From Isoptericola croceus (GTDB lineage: Bacteria; Actinomycetota; Actinomycetes; Actinomycetales; Cellulomonadaceae): a stretch of 64,000 bases of DNA. The notes under the pieces were generated by a model. The model had not been told where the DNA came from and made no database searches. It saw only the letters and a list, made by a program, of their open reading frames with translations. A program made the translations under genes and the position numbers. Below are positions 33,811 to 44,704 of the stretch, in pieces (positions within the stretch are counted from its first letter, which is position 1; every line of letters begins with the position of its first letter). Where the stretch lies: assembly GCF_029382255.1 (NCBI RefSeq), contig NZ_JARLLG010000001.1, positions 806,001 to 870,000 on the forward strand, in the 5' to 3' direction.

Positions 33811-34866
33811 TCAGAGCTCGGTGACCAGCTCGAAGTCCACACCGACGGCACGGGCCAGGTAGAGGCGCTGGTCGGCGTGGTTGCCGCTGAACTGCATCGG
33901 GCCGCGCGGGCCCTCGTAGACGAGTCCGTCCACGGACCGGTCGGTGGCGCCGACGGCGGAGCTCCCGGCTCGTTGCACGATCGAGCGCAGGGCGAAGATC
34001 CCCTCGTAGCAGGCCTCCGCCGCCGCGCCGACGGCCGGCGCGTGGAGTCCGTGGTGCGCGGTGTACCGTCCGATGAGGTCGAGGGCCTCACCGGTGGCCA
34101 GGCTGCGGAACCAGCCGCCGGCCGAGAACAGGTCGGCCGTCGCGCCGGCGCCGCTGCCGAGCAACATGTTCTCCTCCATGAGGGTGCTCAGCCGCAGCAT
34201 CCGTTCGTGCAGGCCGCGCCGGGCGAAACCGCGGTTGAAGCGGACACCGTTCTGCCCGACCATCAGCAGCAGCACGCCGTCCGCGTGGGCCGCCTCCACG
34301 GCGTCCAGCGTCGTCGCCAGCTCGGCGGCGCTCGCGCCCGCCGCCGGGAGGAACCGTGCCCCGGCGAACTGCGCGTCGAGCTCGGTGATCTGCCGGGAGA
34401 GCACCTGGAACGTGCCGCGCGGCCAGGCGTAGTCGTCGCCCACCACGTACCAGCGGCGCACGCCACGGGTCGCCCGCAGGCGACGGATCGCAGGAAAGAG
34501 CTGGGCGGAGGGCACCTCCCCGGTCACGTACAGGCCGGAGCGGTTCTCCGCGCCCTCGTAGGCGGCGGGGTAGACGTAGGGGACGCGCCGCTGCAGCAAC
34601 GGGACGACGGCGTTGCGCACCGCGGACGTGTGCCAGCCGGTCAGCGCGTGCAGCTGACCGGCGTCGAGGGCGGACCCGAGCTGCCGTCGCAACGTGGCCG
34701 GTGCCTGCCCGGCGTCGAGCAGCTCGGCGCGCACCGGGCGCCCGAGGACGCCGCCGGTCGCGTTGATCTCCGCGACGGCGAGCTCGGTGACAGCCTGGCA
34801 CGACGGGCCGTAGATCCCGCCGGGACCCTGGAAGTGCAGCAGGACGCCGACGACGAAGTCAGACAT
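33811..34866 (-). CDS. Cytosolic UrtA/AmiC-like ligand-binding protein
   Basis: A 351-aa type I periplasmic-binding-protein fold (Peripla_BP_5/AmiC/UrtA branch). It starts MSDFVVGVLLHFQGPGGIYG directly at the first beta strand, with no signal peptide or lipobox, so it should stay in the cytosol. It shares blocks with the urtA product in this window: AEINATGGVLGRP with AEINADGGVLGKE, PYVYPAAYEGAENRSGLYVTG with [21 protein letters not shown], and VVGDDYAWPRGT with LVGSDYVFPRT. It may sense urea or short amides, as AmiC does in Pseudomonas. It diverges from a MarR gene. Confidence 0.8.
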   Translation of the reverse strand: MSDFVVGVLLHFQGPGGIYGPSCQAVTELAVAEINATGGVLGRPVRAELLDAGQAPATLRRQLGSALDAGQLHALTGWHTSAVRNAVVPLLQRRVPYVYPAAYEGAENRSGLYVTGEVPSAQLFPAIRRLRATRGVRRWYVVGDDYAWPRGTFQVLSRQITELDAQFAGARFLPAAGASAAELATTLDAVEAAHADGVLLLMVGQNGVRFNRGFARRGLHERMLRLSTLMEENMLLGSGAGATADLFSAGGWFRSLATGEALDLIGRYTAHHGLHAPAVGAAAEACYEGIFALRSIVQRAGSSAVGATDRSVDGLVYEGPRGPMQFSGNHADQRLYLARAVGVDFELVTEL

Positions 34867-34884
34867 GACGCCCCGTCCGCGTGG

Positions 34885-34900
34885 GGGGCCTGCAGGCCCC
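34885..34900. promoter_or_regulatory. 16-bp palindrome between the UrtA-like gene and marR
   Basis: GGGGCCTGCAGGCCCC is perfectly symmetric and lies 18 bases upstream of the UrtA-like start. A TAGAAT hexamer for that gene is on the minus strand at 34918-34923. The palindrome may be an operator or a leader hairpin. Confidence 0.45.
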
Positions 34901-34948
34901 GGCCTGTGTTGGCGGGTATTCTACGAGCACCGAGAGGGAGTGATCAGC

Positions 34949-35332
34949 ATGCGGACGTCGCGCAACGTGACCAGCGGGTTCGTCACCGACGTCGAGTCGG
35001 CGATGGGTGCCGCGGTGCTGCGTGAGTCCGTGCTCGGCGCCCGCCGTGCCTCCCGGCGGGCCGGCAAGATCCTGCAGGCCGAGGGCTTCACCTTCGACGA
35101 GTGGCTCGTGCTCGGCACCCTGGAGGACTCTGCCGGCCTCACCATGACGGAGCTGCGGGAGGCGACCGTCACGGACAAGGCGACCCTGGGCCGCCGCGTC
35201 GACTCGCTCGTGAGCCGCGCTCTGGTCTACCGCGAGGTCGACGGCCTGGATCGTCGGGTGATCCGGGCGTACCTCTCCGTGCGTGGCCGTGAGGTGCTGT
35301 CACGCCTCACGACGCTGCTGGCGCAGGACTAA
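34949..35332 (+). CDS. MarR-family transcriptional regulator
   Basis: A winged-helix regulator (127 aa). It has helix AEGFTFDEWLVLGTLEDSAG, recognition part MTELREATVTDKATLGRRVDSLVSRALV and wing YREVDGLDRRVIRAYLSVRGREVLSRL. GAGAGGGAG precedes the ATG at 34949. It is divergent from the cytosolic UrtA-like gene and close to the urease and urea-transport genes, so it may control them (inference). Its 3' end overlaps the nickel transporter gene by 33 bases, tail to tail. Confidence 0.88.
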   Translation: MRTSRNVTSGFVTDVESAMGAAVLRESVLGARRASRRAGKILQAEGFTFDEWLVLGTLEDSAGLTMTELREATVTDKATLGRRVDSLVSRALVYREVDGLDRRVIRAYLSVRGREVLSRLTTLLAQD

Positions 35333-36310
35333 CGCCCCGATGCCCCAGGCGGCCACGAGGACGACGGTCAGCACGACGCCGTAGGGGTCGAGGTCGACGG
35401 CGGTCCCCGGCACGGTGGCGGCCGCCGGGACGTGCTCGGCGAGCGTCTGGACCAGCGTGACGACCGCGATGCCGAGCGCGGCCGCGGCCGACACCCCGGT
35501 CACGACCACGTCGTACCGCACCCGTCGCCGCCCCGGGGGCTGGGAGCCGGCCGAGGCGTAGACCCGGCGCGCCACCGCACCCTGGGCCGAGTCCAGCAGC
35601 GACATGCCGGCGGCGAAGAGGATCGCGAGGGGCACAGCGGCGTACCAGCTGTTCTGGTCGAGGGTGACGGCGGCGGCGACCGCGAGCAGGCCGATGGAGG
35701 TGGCGGTGTCGAACCCGAGCCCGAACAGCAGCCCGACGCCGTACATCCGGCGGGGCCGGTCCGTGGCCCACTCGAAGCGGCGCAGGAGCCACGTGACCGG
35801 TCCGCCGCCGGCACCCTCGCCGGCACCGGCGGCGGGCGCGCGCAGCGCGCGGCGCAGCAGGACGAGGTTGATCCCGCCGATCACGAGCAGGAACGTGCTG
35901 GCCACCAGCGGCCCCCACACGCCGGTGACGCGGTGCAGCAACGAGGCGTCGTCGTCGAGCATCGGCACGAGCGCCCGCACACCCAGCGTGAGCAGCGCGG
36001 CGGCCACCAGCACGACGGTCGAGTGTCCGAGGGAGAACCACAGCCCGACGCCGCGGGCGTCCCGCCCGGTACGGACGAGGCGTCGGGTGGTGTTGTCGAT
36101 CGTGGCGATGTGGTCCGGGTCGAACGCGTGCCGCAGGCCCAGGCCGTACGCGGTCAGCCCCAGGGTGAGCAGCACTGCGGTGCCCCTGCCCTGCAGGGTC
36201 GCCACGACCGCGATGCCGGTGATCCCGACGGCGTGGAGCACAGCGACGACCGGGACCGTCAGGTGCCGGCGAGGGGACGCTGTGGTGGGGTCGGTAGGGC
36301 TCGTGGTCAT
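35300..36310 (-). CDS. NiCoT-family nickel/cobalt permease
   Basis: A high-affinity secondary transporter (336 aa, about eight membrane segments) of the HoxN/NixA family. The signature is LRHAFDPDHIATIDNTTR, with His61, Asp66 and His67 in the metal-selecting helix; GLLFGLGFDTATSIGLLA is the second family motif. It is the last gene of the minus-strand urease run, and its ATG overlaps the ureD stop (ATGA). The context indicates nickel for urease. Confidence 0.92.
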   Translation of the reverse strand: MTTSPTDPTTASPRRHLTVPVVAVLHAVGITGIAVVATLQGRGTAVLLTLGLTAYGLGLRHAFDPDHIATIDNTTRRLVRTGRDARGVGLWFSLGHSTVVLVAAALLTLGVRALVPMLDDDASLLHRVTGVWGPLVASTFLLVIGGINLVLLRRALRAPAAGAGEGAGGGPVTWLLRRFEWATDRPRRMYGVGLLFGLGFDTATSIGLLAVAAAVTLDQNSWYAAVPLAILFAAGMSLLDSAQGAVARRVYASAGSQPPGRRRVRYDVVVTGVSAAAALGIAVVTLVQTLAEHVPAAATVPGTAVDLDPYGVVLTVVLVAAWGIGALVLRQQRREA

Positions 36311-37107
36311 CTCTCCTCCAGGGTTCGTCGGCGCCGGTCGAGCGCGCGCTCGATCGGGCTGAGGTGGGTCGCCGCGCCCAGCCAGCGGGTGAGGGTCCCC
36401 CCGCGGTCGAGCTGCAGGGTGGCCGCGCCGTCCGACAGGGGCACGGCGTCGGGGACCGCCTCCGGAAGGTCTGACTCGGCCGGCACGTCGAGGTCGTCGG
36501 TCGAGCGCAGGTCGGTCAGGGTGTCGAGCACGCGGTGCGCGCCGAGCACGCCGGGAACGCGGTCCGTCCCGCAGGCGGTGACCTCCTCGACGAGGACCGG
36601 TCCGCCGTCGTCTGCCACGTCGCTGTGCAGGGCCACCCGGCCACCACGCTCGCCGTCACGTCCCAGGACGACGGTCTCGCGCAGCACCAGCCGGGAACCC
36701 GCGCCGAGGCGGACGGTGGTGGCCCGCACGACGTCCGCGCCGTCGGAGACGACGAACGGCATGCCGTACCAGTCCAGCCGGGAGCCGCGGCCGAGGCGGA
36801 CCTCGACGTCCCAGCGGCAGGCGACGCCCTCGCCGTCGTAGGCGACGGTCCCGCCGACGTCGGTGATCCGCAGCGCGCAGCGGTCGGCGACGTCGACCCG
36901 CACGAGGACGTGGTCGCCGCCGAGGAGCACCGCGCCGGTGGCCACCAGCGCCACCTCGGCGCGGTCCGTGCCCCGCGAGACGGTCCGCACGGCGAGCAGG
37001 CCGTCAGCGGTGTCGACCCGGACCGGGGTGCCGGGGGAGGCGCCTCGGGTGACGCCGACGGCGGTGGTCGCCCGGGTCTGGGCGCGCGACGGCGCCGTCG
37101 TGGACAT
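36307..37107 (-). CDS. ureD: Urease accessory protein UreD
   Basis: UreD (266 aa, also called UreH) scaffolds the UreF-UreG complex on apo-urease during nickel insertion. The sequence is fast-evolving, but LLGGDHVLVRVDVADRCALRI, VEVRLGRGSRLDWYGMPFV, SRLVLRETVVLGRDGERGG and the VLDTLTDLR region fit the family. The ATG at 37107 overlaps the ureG stop. The frame continues upstream inside ureG and is not used. Confidence 0.85.
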   Translation of the reverse strand: MSTTAPSRAQTRATTAVGVTRGASPGTPVRVDTADGLLAVRTVSRGTDRAEVALVATGAVLLGGDHVLVRVDVADRCALRITDVGGTVAYDGEGVACRWDVEVRLGRGSRLDWYGMPFVVSDGADVVRATTVRLGAGSRLVLRETVVLGRDGERGGRVALHSDVADDGGPVLVEEVTACGTDRVPGVLGAHRVLDTLTDLRSTDDLDVPAESDLPEAVPDAVPLSDGAATLQLDRGGTLTRWLGAATHLSPIERALDRRRRTLEER

Positions 37108-37871
37108 CACCCGTGCGAGTGGGCATGGGTGTGGTCGCCGTCGGCGTGGCTGTGCAGGATCCCGCCGCCGTCGTCGTCCGCGTGGAAGTGCGGCGCCATG
37201 GGGCCCGGGTCCTGGGCGACGTGGACGCCGTCCCGGTAGGCGGCCAGCACGCCGAGCAGCCAGGCGCGCAGGGCTGCTACCGACGTCTCGTCGGACCTCG
37301 AGAGCGCGATGACCGCACGCCCCTCGCGGGCGTCCGCGGCGTCGGCCACCATCTGCTCGACGTCCACCCCCACGTGCGGGGCCAGGTCGGTCTTGTTCAC
37401 CACCAGCAGGTCGGCCCGGCCGATCCCCGGGCCGCCCTTGCGGGCGACGTCGCCGCCGCCGGCGACGTCGAGGACGAAGATCTGGGCGTCCACGAGGGCG
37501 GGGGAGAAGGTCGCGGTCAGGTTGTCGCCGCCGGACTCGATGATGACGAGGTCGAGCGGTGCGAAGTCCGCGGCGAGGTCCTCGGCCGCGAGCAGGTTCG
37601 CCGTGACGTCGTCGCGGATGGCGGTATGCGGGCACGCACCGGTCTCGACGGCGCGGATGCGATCGGGCTCCAGGACGCCGGCGGACCGCAGGAAGCGGGC
37701 GTCCTCGTCGGTGTAGATGTCGTTGGTGATGACGCCGATCGCGAGCTCGTCGGCCAGGGCGCGGCAGACCGTCGCGATGAGGGACGACTTGCCGACGCCG
37801 ACGGGTCCGGCGACGCCGAGGCGCAGCGGTCGCGGGAGGGCGGTGGACTCAAGGATCGGGTTCTCAGGCAC
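37107..37871 (-). CDS. ureG: Urease accessory GTPase UreG with His-rich tail
   Basis: UreG (254 aa) is the GTPase that delivers nickel to urease. The Walker A motif is [31 protein letters not shown], the metal-binding [14 protein letters not shown], and [11 protein letters not shown] are all present. The protein has an extra C-terminal tail (about residues 226-254) with seven His among Asp and Gly ([20 protein letters not shown] and on). Since no ureE is found here, the tail may store nickel (inference). The start codon is GTG. Confidence 0.95.
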   Translation of the reverse strand: MPENPILESTALPRPLRLGVAGPVGVGKSSLIATVCRALADELAIGVITNDIYTDEDARFLRSAGVLEPDRIRAVETGACPHTAIRDDVTANLLAAEDLAADFAPLDLVIIESGGDNLTATFSPALVDAQIFVLDVAGGGDVARKGGPGIGRADLLVVNKTDLAPHVGVDVEQMVADAADAREGRAVIALSRSDETSVAALRAWLLGVLAAYRDGVHVAQDPGPMAPHFHADDDGGGILHSHADGDHTHAHSHG

Positions 37872-38601
37872 GGAACAACCTCTGGGTTCTCAGGGCGTGG
37901 GCCTCGGCCCAGCCTTCGGTCTGCGGGGCTCCGGAGGCGGGGATCGACTCCGGGGTGGTGCACGCGGCGACGCGGGGCACGTGGGGCTCCGCGGCGGCGC
38001 ACGCGTCGAGGACCCACCGCGCGGTGACGAGCGGGTCCAGCGGTTCGAGCTTGAGCAGGGCCGACGCCGCGGTCTGGGCGTCGTCGTACACGGTGAGCCG
38101 CACGACGTCCGCGGGGGTGAGCCCGCTCGCAGCGGCCACGGCACCGAGGACGACGGCGCGCGGCACGCTGCCGTGCCGGGCCGCCTGCCCGGCGACGGCC
38201 ACCACCGCGGGGTGCCCCGACCACAGGGTCCTCGCGACGCGCAGGTAGCCCCGCCCGAGCAGGCGGGCGGCGTCGCGCAGCGCCTGCGACGGCGTCCGCG
38301 CGGCCCAGGCCCGCTCGACGGCGGCGAGCGCGGCGGGACCGTCGTCCTCGGCGACCGGGCCGGCGGCCAGCACGCGCGAGGCGACGACGGCGGTCCCCGC
38401 CTCGACGAGGCTGACCGTCGTCGCGCGCCCGGCCATCCAGGCCGGGACGTCGGCCGCGGGCAGCCCGCCCAGCAGGGCGGGCTCGAGGCTCGCGGAGTGC
38501 GCGTGCCCACCGCCCGGCAGCCGCGCGTCCGCCAGCAGCAGGGCCACGGTGGACGGGTCCGGCGCGCGACGGGCGGCCGGTGAGGGTGCGGCGGTGGTCA
38601 C
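37864..38601 (-). CDS. ureF: Urease accessory protein UreF
   Basis: UreF (245 aa) is an all-helical partner that couples UreG GTP hydrolysis to nickel transfer. Family blocks are [21 protein letters not shown] near the N-terminus and [21 protein letters not shown], then [14 protein letters not shown]. In most UreF proteins the first block reads SDSxLPxGxFxHS, so this is a divergent actinobacterial version. GTG 38601 is 5 bases after the ureC stop, and the gene overlaps the ureG start by 8 bases. Confidence 0.87.
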   Translation of the reverse strand: MTTAAPSPAARRAPDPSTVALLLADARLPGGGHAHSASLEPALLGGLPAADVPAWMAGRATTVSLVEAGTAVVASRVLAAGPVAEDDGPAALAAVERAWAARTPSQALRDAARLLGRGYLRVARTLWSGHPAVVAVAGQAARHGSVPRAVVLGAVAAASGLTPADVVRLTVYDDAQTAASALLKLEPLDPLVTARWVLDACAAAEPHVPRVAACTTPESIPASGAPQTEGWAEAHALRTQRLFRA

Positions 38602-38606
38602 GGGGC

Positions 38607-40309
<1,703 letters not shown>

Positions 40310-40310
<1 letters not shown>

Positions 40311-40684
40311 CAGGGCACCTGCCCGTCGTCGGTGCCCTCGGTGGGGTCGAGCCGCCCGCCGTCGGCCTTGCCCCGCTGGAGGCCGGGGACCCGACGTGCA
40401 CCGCGCAGGGCGACGGCGTCGACCTCGCGGCTCACGCCGGGCTCGAACCGTTGGGAGGTGCCGGCGGGGACGTCCAGCCGGAAGCCGTGGGCGGCGGCGC
40501 GGTCGAGGCGCAGGGCAGCGTTGGCGTCGGGCAGGTGCACGTGCGAGCCGACCTGCACGGGCCGGTCGCCGGTGTTGGTGACGACGAGGCGCCGCCGCTC
40601 GGCGGGGGTGCGGTCGGCGTTGAGCTCGAGCCGGCCGGGAGCGACGCGGATCGCGCCGGGGCCGGTGGTGCTTCGGGCGGACAC
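40310..40684 (-). CDS. ureB: Urease beta subunit
   Basis: UreB (124 aa) is a structural subunit of the (ABC)3 urease trimer. Family blocks are [35 protein letters not shown] and the Arg-rich [15 protein letters not shown]. The C-terminal 15 residues are Asp/Gly-rich and poorly conserved. It starts with GTG, 8 bases after the ureA stop. Separate ureA and ureB genes are the usual bacterial arrangement. Confidence 0.95.
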
Positions 40685-40692
40685 GGGCGCTC

Positions 40693-40995
40693 CTACGGGA
40701 TCGGGTGGTGGAGGGTGACGAGCTTGCGGCCGTCGGGGAACGTGGCCTCGACCTGGACGTCGGTGAGCATCTCGGGGACGCCGTCCATCACCTGGTCGCG
40801 GGCCAGCACGGAGCTGCCGTCGCGCATGAGGGTGGCGACGTCGGAGCCCTCGCGGGCGCGTTCGAGCACCCAGCAGGACAGCAGCGCCACGGTCTCGGGA
40901 TGGTTGAGCCGGACGCCGCGCTCGAGCCGGTCGCGCGCGACCATGCCGGCGACGGCGAGGAGCAGCTTCTCGGTGTCGGCTGGTGTCAGGTGCAC
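40693..40995 (-). CDS. ureA: Urease gamma subunit
   Basis: UreA (100 aa, normal length) is the small structural subunit. It begins [20 protein letters not shown] and has [43 protein letters not shown]. The GTG start at 40995 fits the family N-terminus; an in-frame ATG at 41073 lies in urtE. It follows urtE by 34 bases, so uptake and hydrolysis genes share one transcription direction. Confidence 0.96.
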   Translation of the reverse strand: MHLTPADTEKLLLAVAGMVARDRLERGVRLNHPETVALLSCWVLERAREGSDVATLMRDGSSVLARDQVMDGVPEMLTDVQVEATFPDGRKLVTLHHPIP

Positions 40996-41029
40996 GGGAC
41001 CTCCTGGGTCGGGCTGGTGGGACGGCCGT

Positions 41030-41725
41030 TCACAGGGCCATCGCCTCCCGGGCGCCATGGACGGCCGGGGCACCGCCGGGTGCCCGGTGCGTGACCCGCC
41101 CGGAGGCCATGACCAGGTACTCCCCGGCCCGCTCGACGGCGTAGCCGATGTGCTGCTCGACGAGCAGCACGGACAGCTCGCCCCCGGTCGAGAGGGAGGT
41201 GATCGCGTCGTAGATCTCGCGGACGACGTTGGGCTGGATGCCCTCGGTCGGTTCGTCGAGCACGAGCAGCCGTGGCCCGGTCACCAGTGCGCGCGCGATC
41301 GCGAGCTGCTGGCGCTGGCCTCCCGAGAGCAGGCCGGCCTGACGGCCGAGCAGCGGCCCCAGGGCCGGGAACAGGTCCAGGGCCTCGGTGGTCCGCCGGC
41401 GGCCCGCGGCGCCGTAGGCGTCCGCCACGACCTGCAGGTTCTCCCGGGCGGTGAGCTGGCCGAACGACTGCTGCCCCTGGGGCACGTAGGCGATCCCGCG
41501 GCGCACACGGCGGTGCGGCGGCCAGGAGGTCACCTCCTCGCCGGCCAGCCGGACGTGGCCGGAGCGGACGGGCAGCAGGCCCAGCACGGCCCGCAGCAGG
41601 GTGGTCTTGCCGGCTCCGTTGTGTCCCAGCACGGCGGTCAGCCCGCCGTCGGGGACGGTGAGGTCGACGTCGTGCACCACGGCGGTCCGTCCGTAGCCGG
41701 TGGTGACCCCGGTGAGCTCGAGCAT
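41030..41725 (-). CDS. urtE: Urea ABC transporter ATPase UrtE
   Basis: UrtE (231 aa) is one of the two ATPases of the branched-chain-type urea importer. Walker A is [13 protein letters not shown], the ABC signature [17 protein letters not shown] and Walker [17 protein letters not shown], where EGIQPN is typical of UrtE. The ATG overlaps the urtD stop (TGATG). Confidence 0.94.
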   Translation of the reverse strand: MLELTGVTTGYGRTAVVHDVDLTVPDGGLTAVLGHNGAGKTTLLRAVLGLLPVRSGHVRLAGEEVTSWPPHRRVRRGIAYVPQGQQSFGQLTARENLQVVADAYGAAGRRRTTEALDLFPALGPLLGRQAGLLSGGQRQQLAIARALVTGPRLLVLDEPTEGIQPNVVREIYDAITSLSTGGELSVLLVEQHIGYAVERAGEYLVMASGRVTHRAPGGAPAVHGAREAMAL

Positions 41726-42627
41726 CAGGCGTTCTCCTTGGTGGCGGTGGCGCTCACGGGCGTCGCGTCGGCGCCGGTCGGCGGGGTCGGGTCCGAGACG
41801 ACGGGAGAGCCGAGGTAGACCTCGACGACGGCGGGGTCGTTCTGCACGTCGGCCACGGTGCCCTCGGCCAGGACCTGGCCCTGGTGCATGACGGTGACCG
41901 AGTCGGCGAACGAGCGCAGGAACTCCATGTCGTGCTCGACCACCACGACGACGCGCTGGGAACCGATGCGCCGCAGCAGCTCGCCGGTGGCCTCCCGCTC
42001 GGCGTGCGTCATGCCCGCCACGGGCTCGTCGAGCAGCAGCAGGTGGGCGTCCTGGACGAGCAGCATGCCGATCTCGAGCCACTGCTTCTGGCCGTGGGCG
42101 AGCACACCGGCCGTCGTGTCCCGCAGCGCCGACAGCCCGACGAGCTCGAGCGCCTGCTCGACAGGCTCCGGGACGCCGCGCCGGCGCCGCAGCAGCGTCC
42201 CTGGCCCGCGCCGCGCCCCGGCTGCGATGTCGAGGTTCTGCAGCACGGTCAGCTGCTCGAAGACGCTGGCGGTCTGGAACGTGCGCCCGACGCCGTCGCG
42301 AGCGATCCGGTGCGTGCCGCGGCCGAGCAGCTCCTTGCCGCCGAACCGGGCTGATCCGGTGGCGCTCGCCAACCCGGTGATGGCGTCGATCAACGTCGTC
42401 TTGCCGGCCCCGTTGGGGCCGATGAGGAACCTCAGGTCACCCTGGGTCACGGTCAGGTCGACGTCGCGGACGGCGACGAACCCTCCGAAGGTGACGCGCA
42501 GGCCGCGGACCTCGAGGTAGTCGTGCCGGAACCGGGAGGTGTCGGTGCCGAGCAGGGCCTCGACCGCGGCGCCGGTCTCGACGTCGGGTCCGGTCTCGAC
42601 CTCGGTGGTGGCTGGGACGTCGGTCAT
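41725..42627 (-). CDS. urtD: Urea ABC transporter ATPase UrtD
   Basis: UrtD (300 aa) is the LivG-like ATPase of the urea importer. Walker A is [14 protein letters not shown], the signature is LAHGQKQWLEIGMLLV and Walker B LLLLDEPVAGMTHAE, all UrtD-like. The ends are extended: about 40 acidic residues before the domain and a Thr/Pro-rich tail. Its ATG overlaps the urtC stop (ATGA). Confidence 0.94.
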   Translation of the reverse strand: MTDVPATTEVETGPDVETGAAVEALLGTDTSRFRHDYLEVRGLRVTFGGFVAVRDVDLTVTQGDLRFLIGPNGAGKTTLIDAITGLASATGSARFGGKELLGRGTHRIARDGVGRTFQTASVFEQLTVLQNLDIAAGARRGPGTLLRRRRGVPEPVEQALELVGLSALRDTTAGVLAHGQKQWLEIGMLLVQDAHLLLLDEPVAGMTHAEREATGELLRRIGSQRVVVVVEHDMEFLRSFADSVTVMHQGQVLAEGTVADVQNDPAVVEVYLGSPVVSDPTPPTGADATPVSATATKENA

Positions 42628-43787
42628 GCGGGTCTCCCCTCGGTGTGCGGGACCGGTGCCGGGTCGGGTGGTGCTGGATCGGTGGGTGCGTCGTCATCCC
42701 GAGGGTCCGGCGGCGCGGCGCCACCCCGCCGTCGTCGGCGCACGAGCGAGGCGAGCCCTCCGGGCAGGAAGGCGATGACGAGGATGAAGAGGGCGCCCTG
42801 GAAGTAGATCCACCCCGAGGGAAACTGCTCGGAGACGGTGGTCTGCGCCCAGCTCACGGCGATCGACCCGAGCACGGGGCCGAGCAGGGTGGCCCGGCCG
42901 CCGATCGCGACCCCGACGAGGAACCCGATCGAGGGGACGACGCCGACGTCGGCGGGCGAGATGATGCCCACGATCGGCACGAACAGCGCCCCGCCGACGG
43001 CCGCCATGACGGCTGCGACGACGTAGACGACCGTCTTGACGGCTGCCGGGTCGTACCCGAGGAACCGCACCCGGTCCTCGCCGTCGCGCACGGCGACGAG
43101 CAGCTCGCCGAACCGCGAGACCATGAGCTGCCGGGCGACGAGCACCATGACCAGCAGCACCCCGGCGGCGATGAGGTAGAGCATCCGTTGGTTCACCGGG
43201 TCGGTGAGGTCGTAGCCGAAGAAGGCCCGGAACCCGTTGAGGCCGTTGGTCCCGCCCGTGGTCTGCTGCTGGCCGATGAGCAGGATCGCGAACGCGGCGG
43301 CCAGCGCCTGGGAGAGGATCGCGAAGTAGGCGCCACGCACGCGGCGGGTGAACACCGCCCAGCCGAGCAACCCCGCCAGCACGGCAGGGACCAGGACGAT
43401 GAGCAGGATCGTCGCGGCGGGGGAGCGCATCGGCTCCCACCACCAGGGCACCTCACCGGTGCCGTAGAGGCTCATGAAGTCCGGGACCCCGCCGGGGCCG
43501 GCGTCGGCCAGCTTGAGGTGCATCGCCATGAGGTAGGCGCCGAGCCCGAAGTACACCCCCTGCCCGAGGGTCAGCAGCCCGCCGCGGCCCCAGGCGAGCC
43601 CGATGCCGACCGCGACCATGGCCAGGCACAGGAACTTGGCGAGCAGGCCGAGGCGGAACGGGCTGAGCAGCACCGGAGCGACGGCGAAGAGGAGGACGGC
43701 GGCGAGGGCGAACCCGGCGAGTGCTCGCGACCGTCCCGGTCGTAGGAGGGTGGCGAGGCGGTCGCTCGTCCGGGGCGTTGCGTTCAT
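42624..43787 (-). CDS. urtC: Urea ABC transporter permease UrtC
   Basis: UrtC (387 aa, about nine membrane segments) is a LivM-like permease. Family blocks are GLAWGRGGLLTLGQGVYFGLG, GEVPWWWEPMRSP, GTNGLNGFRAFFGYDL and FGELLVAVRDGEDRVRFLGY with the EAA-type loop. The C-terminus is Pro/Asp-rich. I chose ATG 43787, which overlaps the urtB stop (ATGA). Confidence 0.93.
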   Translation of the reverse strand: MNATPRTSDRLATLLRPGRSRALAGFALAAVLLFAVAPVLLSPFRLGLLAKFLCLAMVAVGIGLAWGRGGLLTLGQGVYFGLGAYLMAMHLKLADAGPGGVPDFMSLYGTGEVPWWWEPMRSPAATILLIVLVPAVLAGLLGWAVFTRRVRGAYFAILSQALAAAFAILLIGQQQTTGGTNGLNGFRAFFGYDLTDPVNQRMLYLIAAGVLLVMVLVARQLMVSRFGELLVAVRDGEDRVRFLGYDPAAVKTVVYVVAAVMAAVGGALFVPIVGIISPADVGVVPSIGFLVGVAIGGRATLLGPVLGSIAVSWAQTTVSEQFPSGWIYFQGALFILVIAFLPGGLASLVRRRRRGGAAPPDPRDDDAPTDPAPPDPAPVPHTEGRPA

Positions 43788-44668
43788 ACCAGGCTCCTCG
43801 TCCGCACGGTGACCAGCCCCTGGGGGCGCACCTGTAGGAAGGCGACGATCACGACGAACACGAGCACCTTGGCGACCGAGGCCGTCGTGGAGTACTCGAA
43901 GAACGCCTGCATCAGCCCGAGCGCCGTCGCGGCGATCACGGTCCCCTTGATCTGGCCGATACCGCCGGCGACGACGACGAGGAAGGCGTCCACGATGTAG
44001 TTGGTCCCCAGCGTCGGGCCGATCGAGCCCAGCAGGGTGAGTGCGACACCGGCGATCCCGGCCAGGCCGGAGCCGATGAAGAACGTCAGCCGGTCGGTGC
44101 CGCGCGACGAGATGCCGGACGCCTCGGCCAGGTCGCGGTTCTGCACCACGGCACGGATCCGCCGTCCGAGCGGGGTGGACCGGAGCGCCACGGACAGGGT
44201 CGCGACGCAGACGATCGCGACGGCGAGGATGAAGAGCCGGGTCTTGGGCAGCGCGATCCCGCCGACCGTGACCGCGCCGGAGAGCCACTCCGGCGCGGTC
44301 ACGTCCACGTTGGGTGCGCCGAACACGTCCCGGGCCACCTGCTGGAGCACGAGGGCGACACCCCAGGTGACGAGCAGCGTGTCCAGCGGCCGGTGGTACA
44401 TCCGATGGATGAGCGTCGCCTCGAGCACCAGCCCCAGGACACCGCCGACCACGAAGCCGACGGGCAGCGCGACGAGCAGGCTGACGCCGGCGCTCCCGAT
44501 GACGCCCTGCACCACGAAGGCGGTGTAGGCACCGGCCATCATGAACTCGCCGTGGGCCATGTTGATCACGCCCATCTGACCGAAGGTGAGGGCCAGGCCG
44601 AGGGCGGCGAGCAGGAGCACCGAGCCGAGGCTCAGGCCCGCGAAGAGCTGGTTCAGGAGGATGTCCAT
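43784..44668 (-). CDS. urtB: Urea ABC transporter permease UrtB
   Basis: UrtB (294 aa, about eight membrane segments) is a LivH-like permease. Landmarks are FAGLSLGSVLLLAALGLALT, FGQMGVINMAHGEFMMAGAY, TLLVTWGVALVLQQVARDVFG and STPLGRRIRAVVQNRDLAEA. The length lacks the long N-terminal extension that some UrtB proteins have. It follows urtA by 36 bases. Confidence 0.94.
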   Translation of the reverse strand: MDILLNQLFAGLSLGSVLLLAALGLALTFGQMGVINMAHGEFMMAGAYTAFVVQGVIGSAGVSLLVALPVGFVVGGVLGLVLEATLIHRMYHRPLDTLLVTWGVALVLQQVARDVFGAPNVDVTAPEWLSGAVTVGGIALPKTRLFILAVAIVCVATLSVALRSTPLGRRIRAVVQNRDLAEASGISSRGTDRLTFFIGSGLAGIAGVALTLLGSIGPTLGTNYIVDAFLVVVAGGIGQIKGTVIAATALGLMQAFFEYSTTASVAKVLVFVVIVAFLQVRPQGLVTVRTRSLV

Positions 44669-44704
44669 CGTCAGTGTCCGATCGTCGTCAGGGTCCGATC
44701 CGGG

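Noticed and set aside
36867-37107. Long upstream extension of ureD through ureG
   Set aside because: The open frame upstream of 37107 lies inside ureG in another frame, and its residues are not UreD-like.
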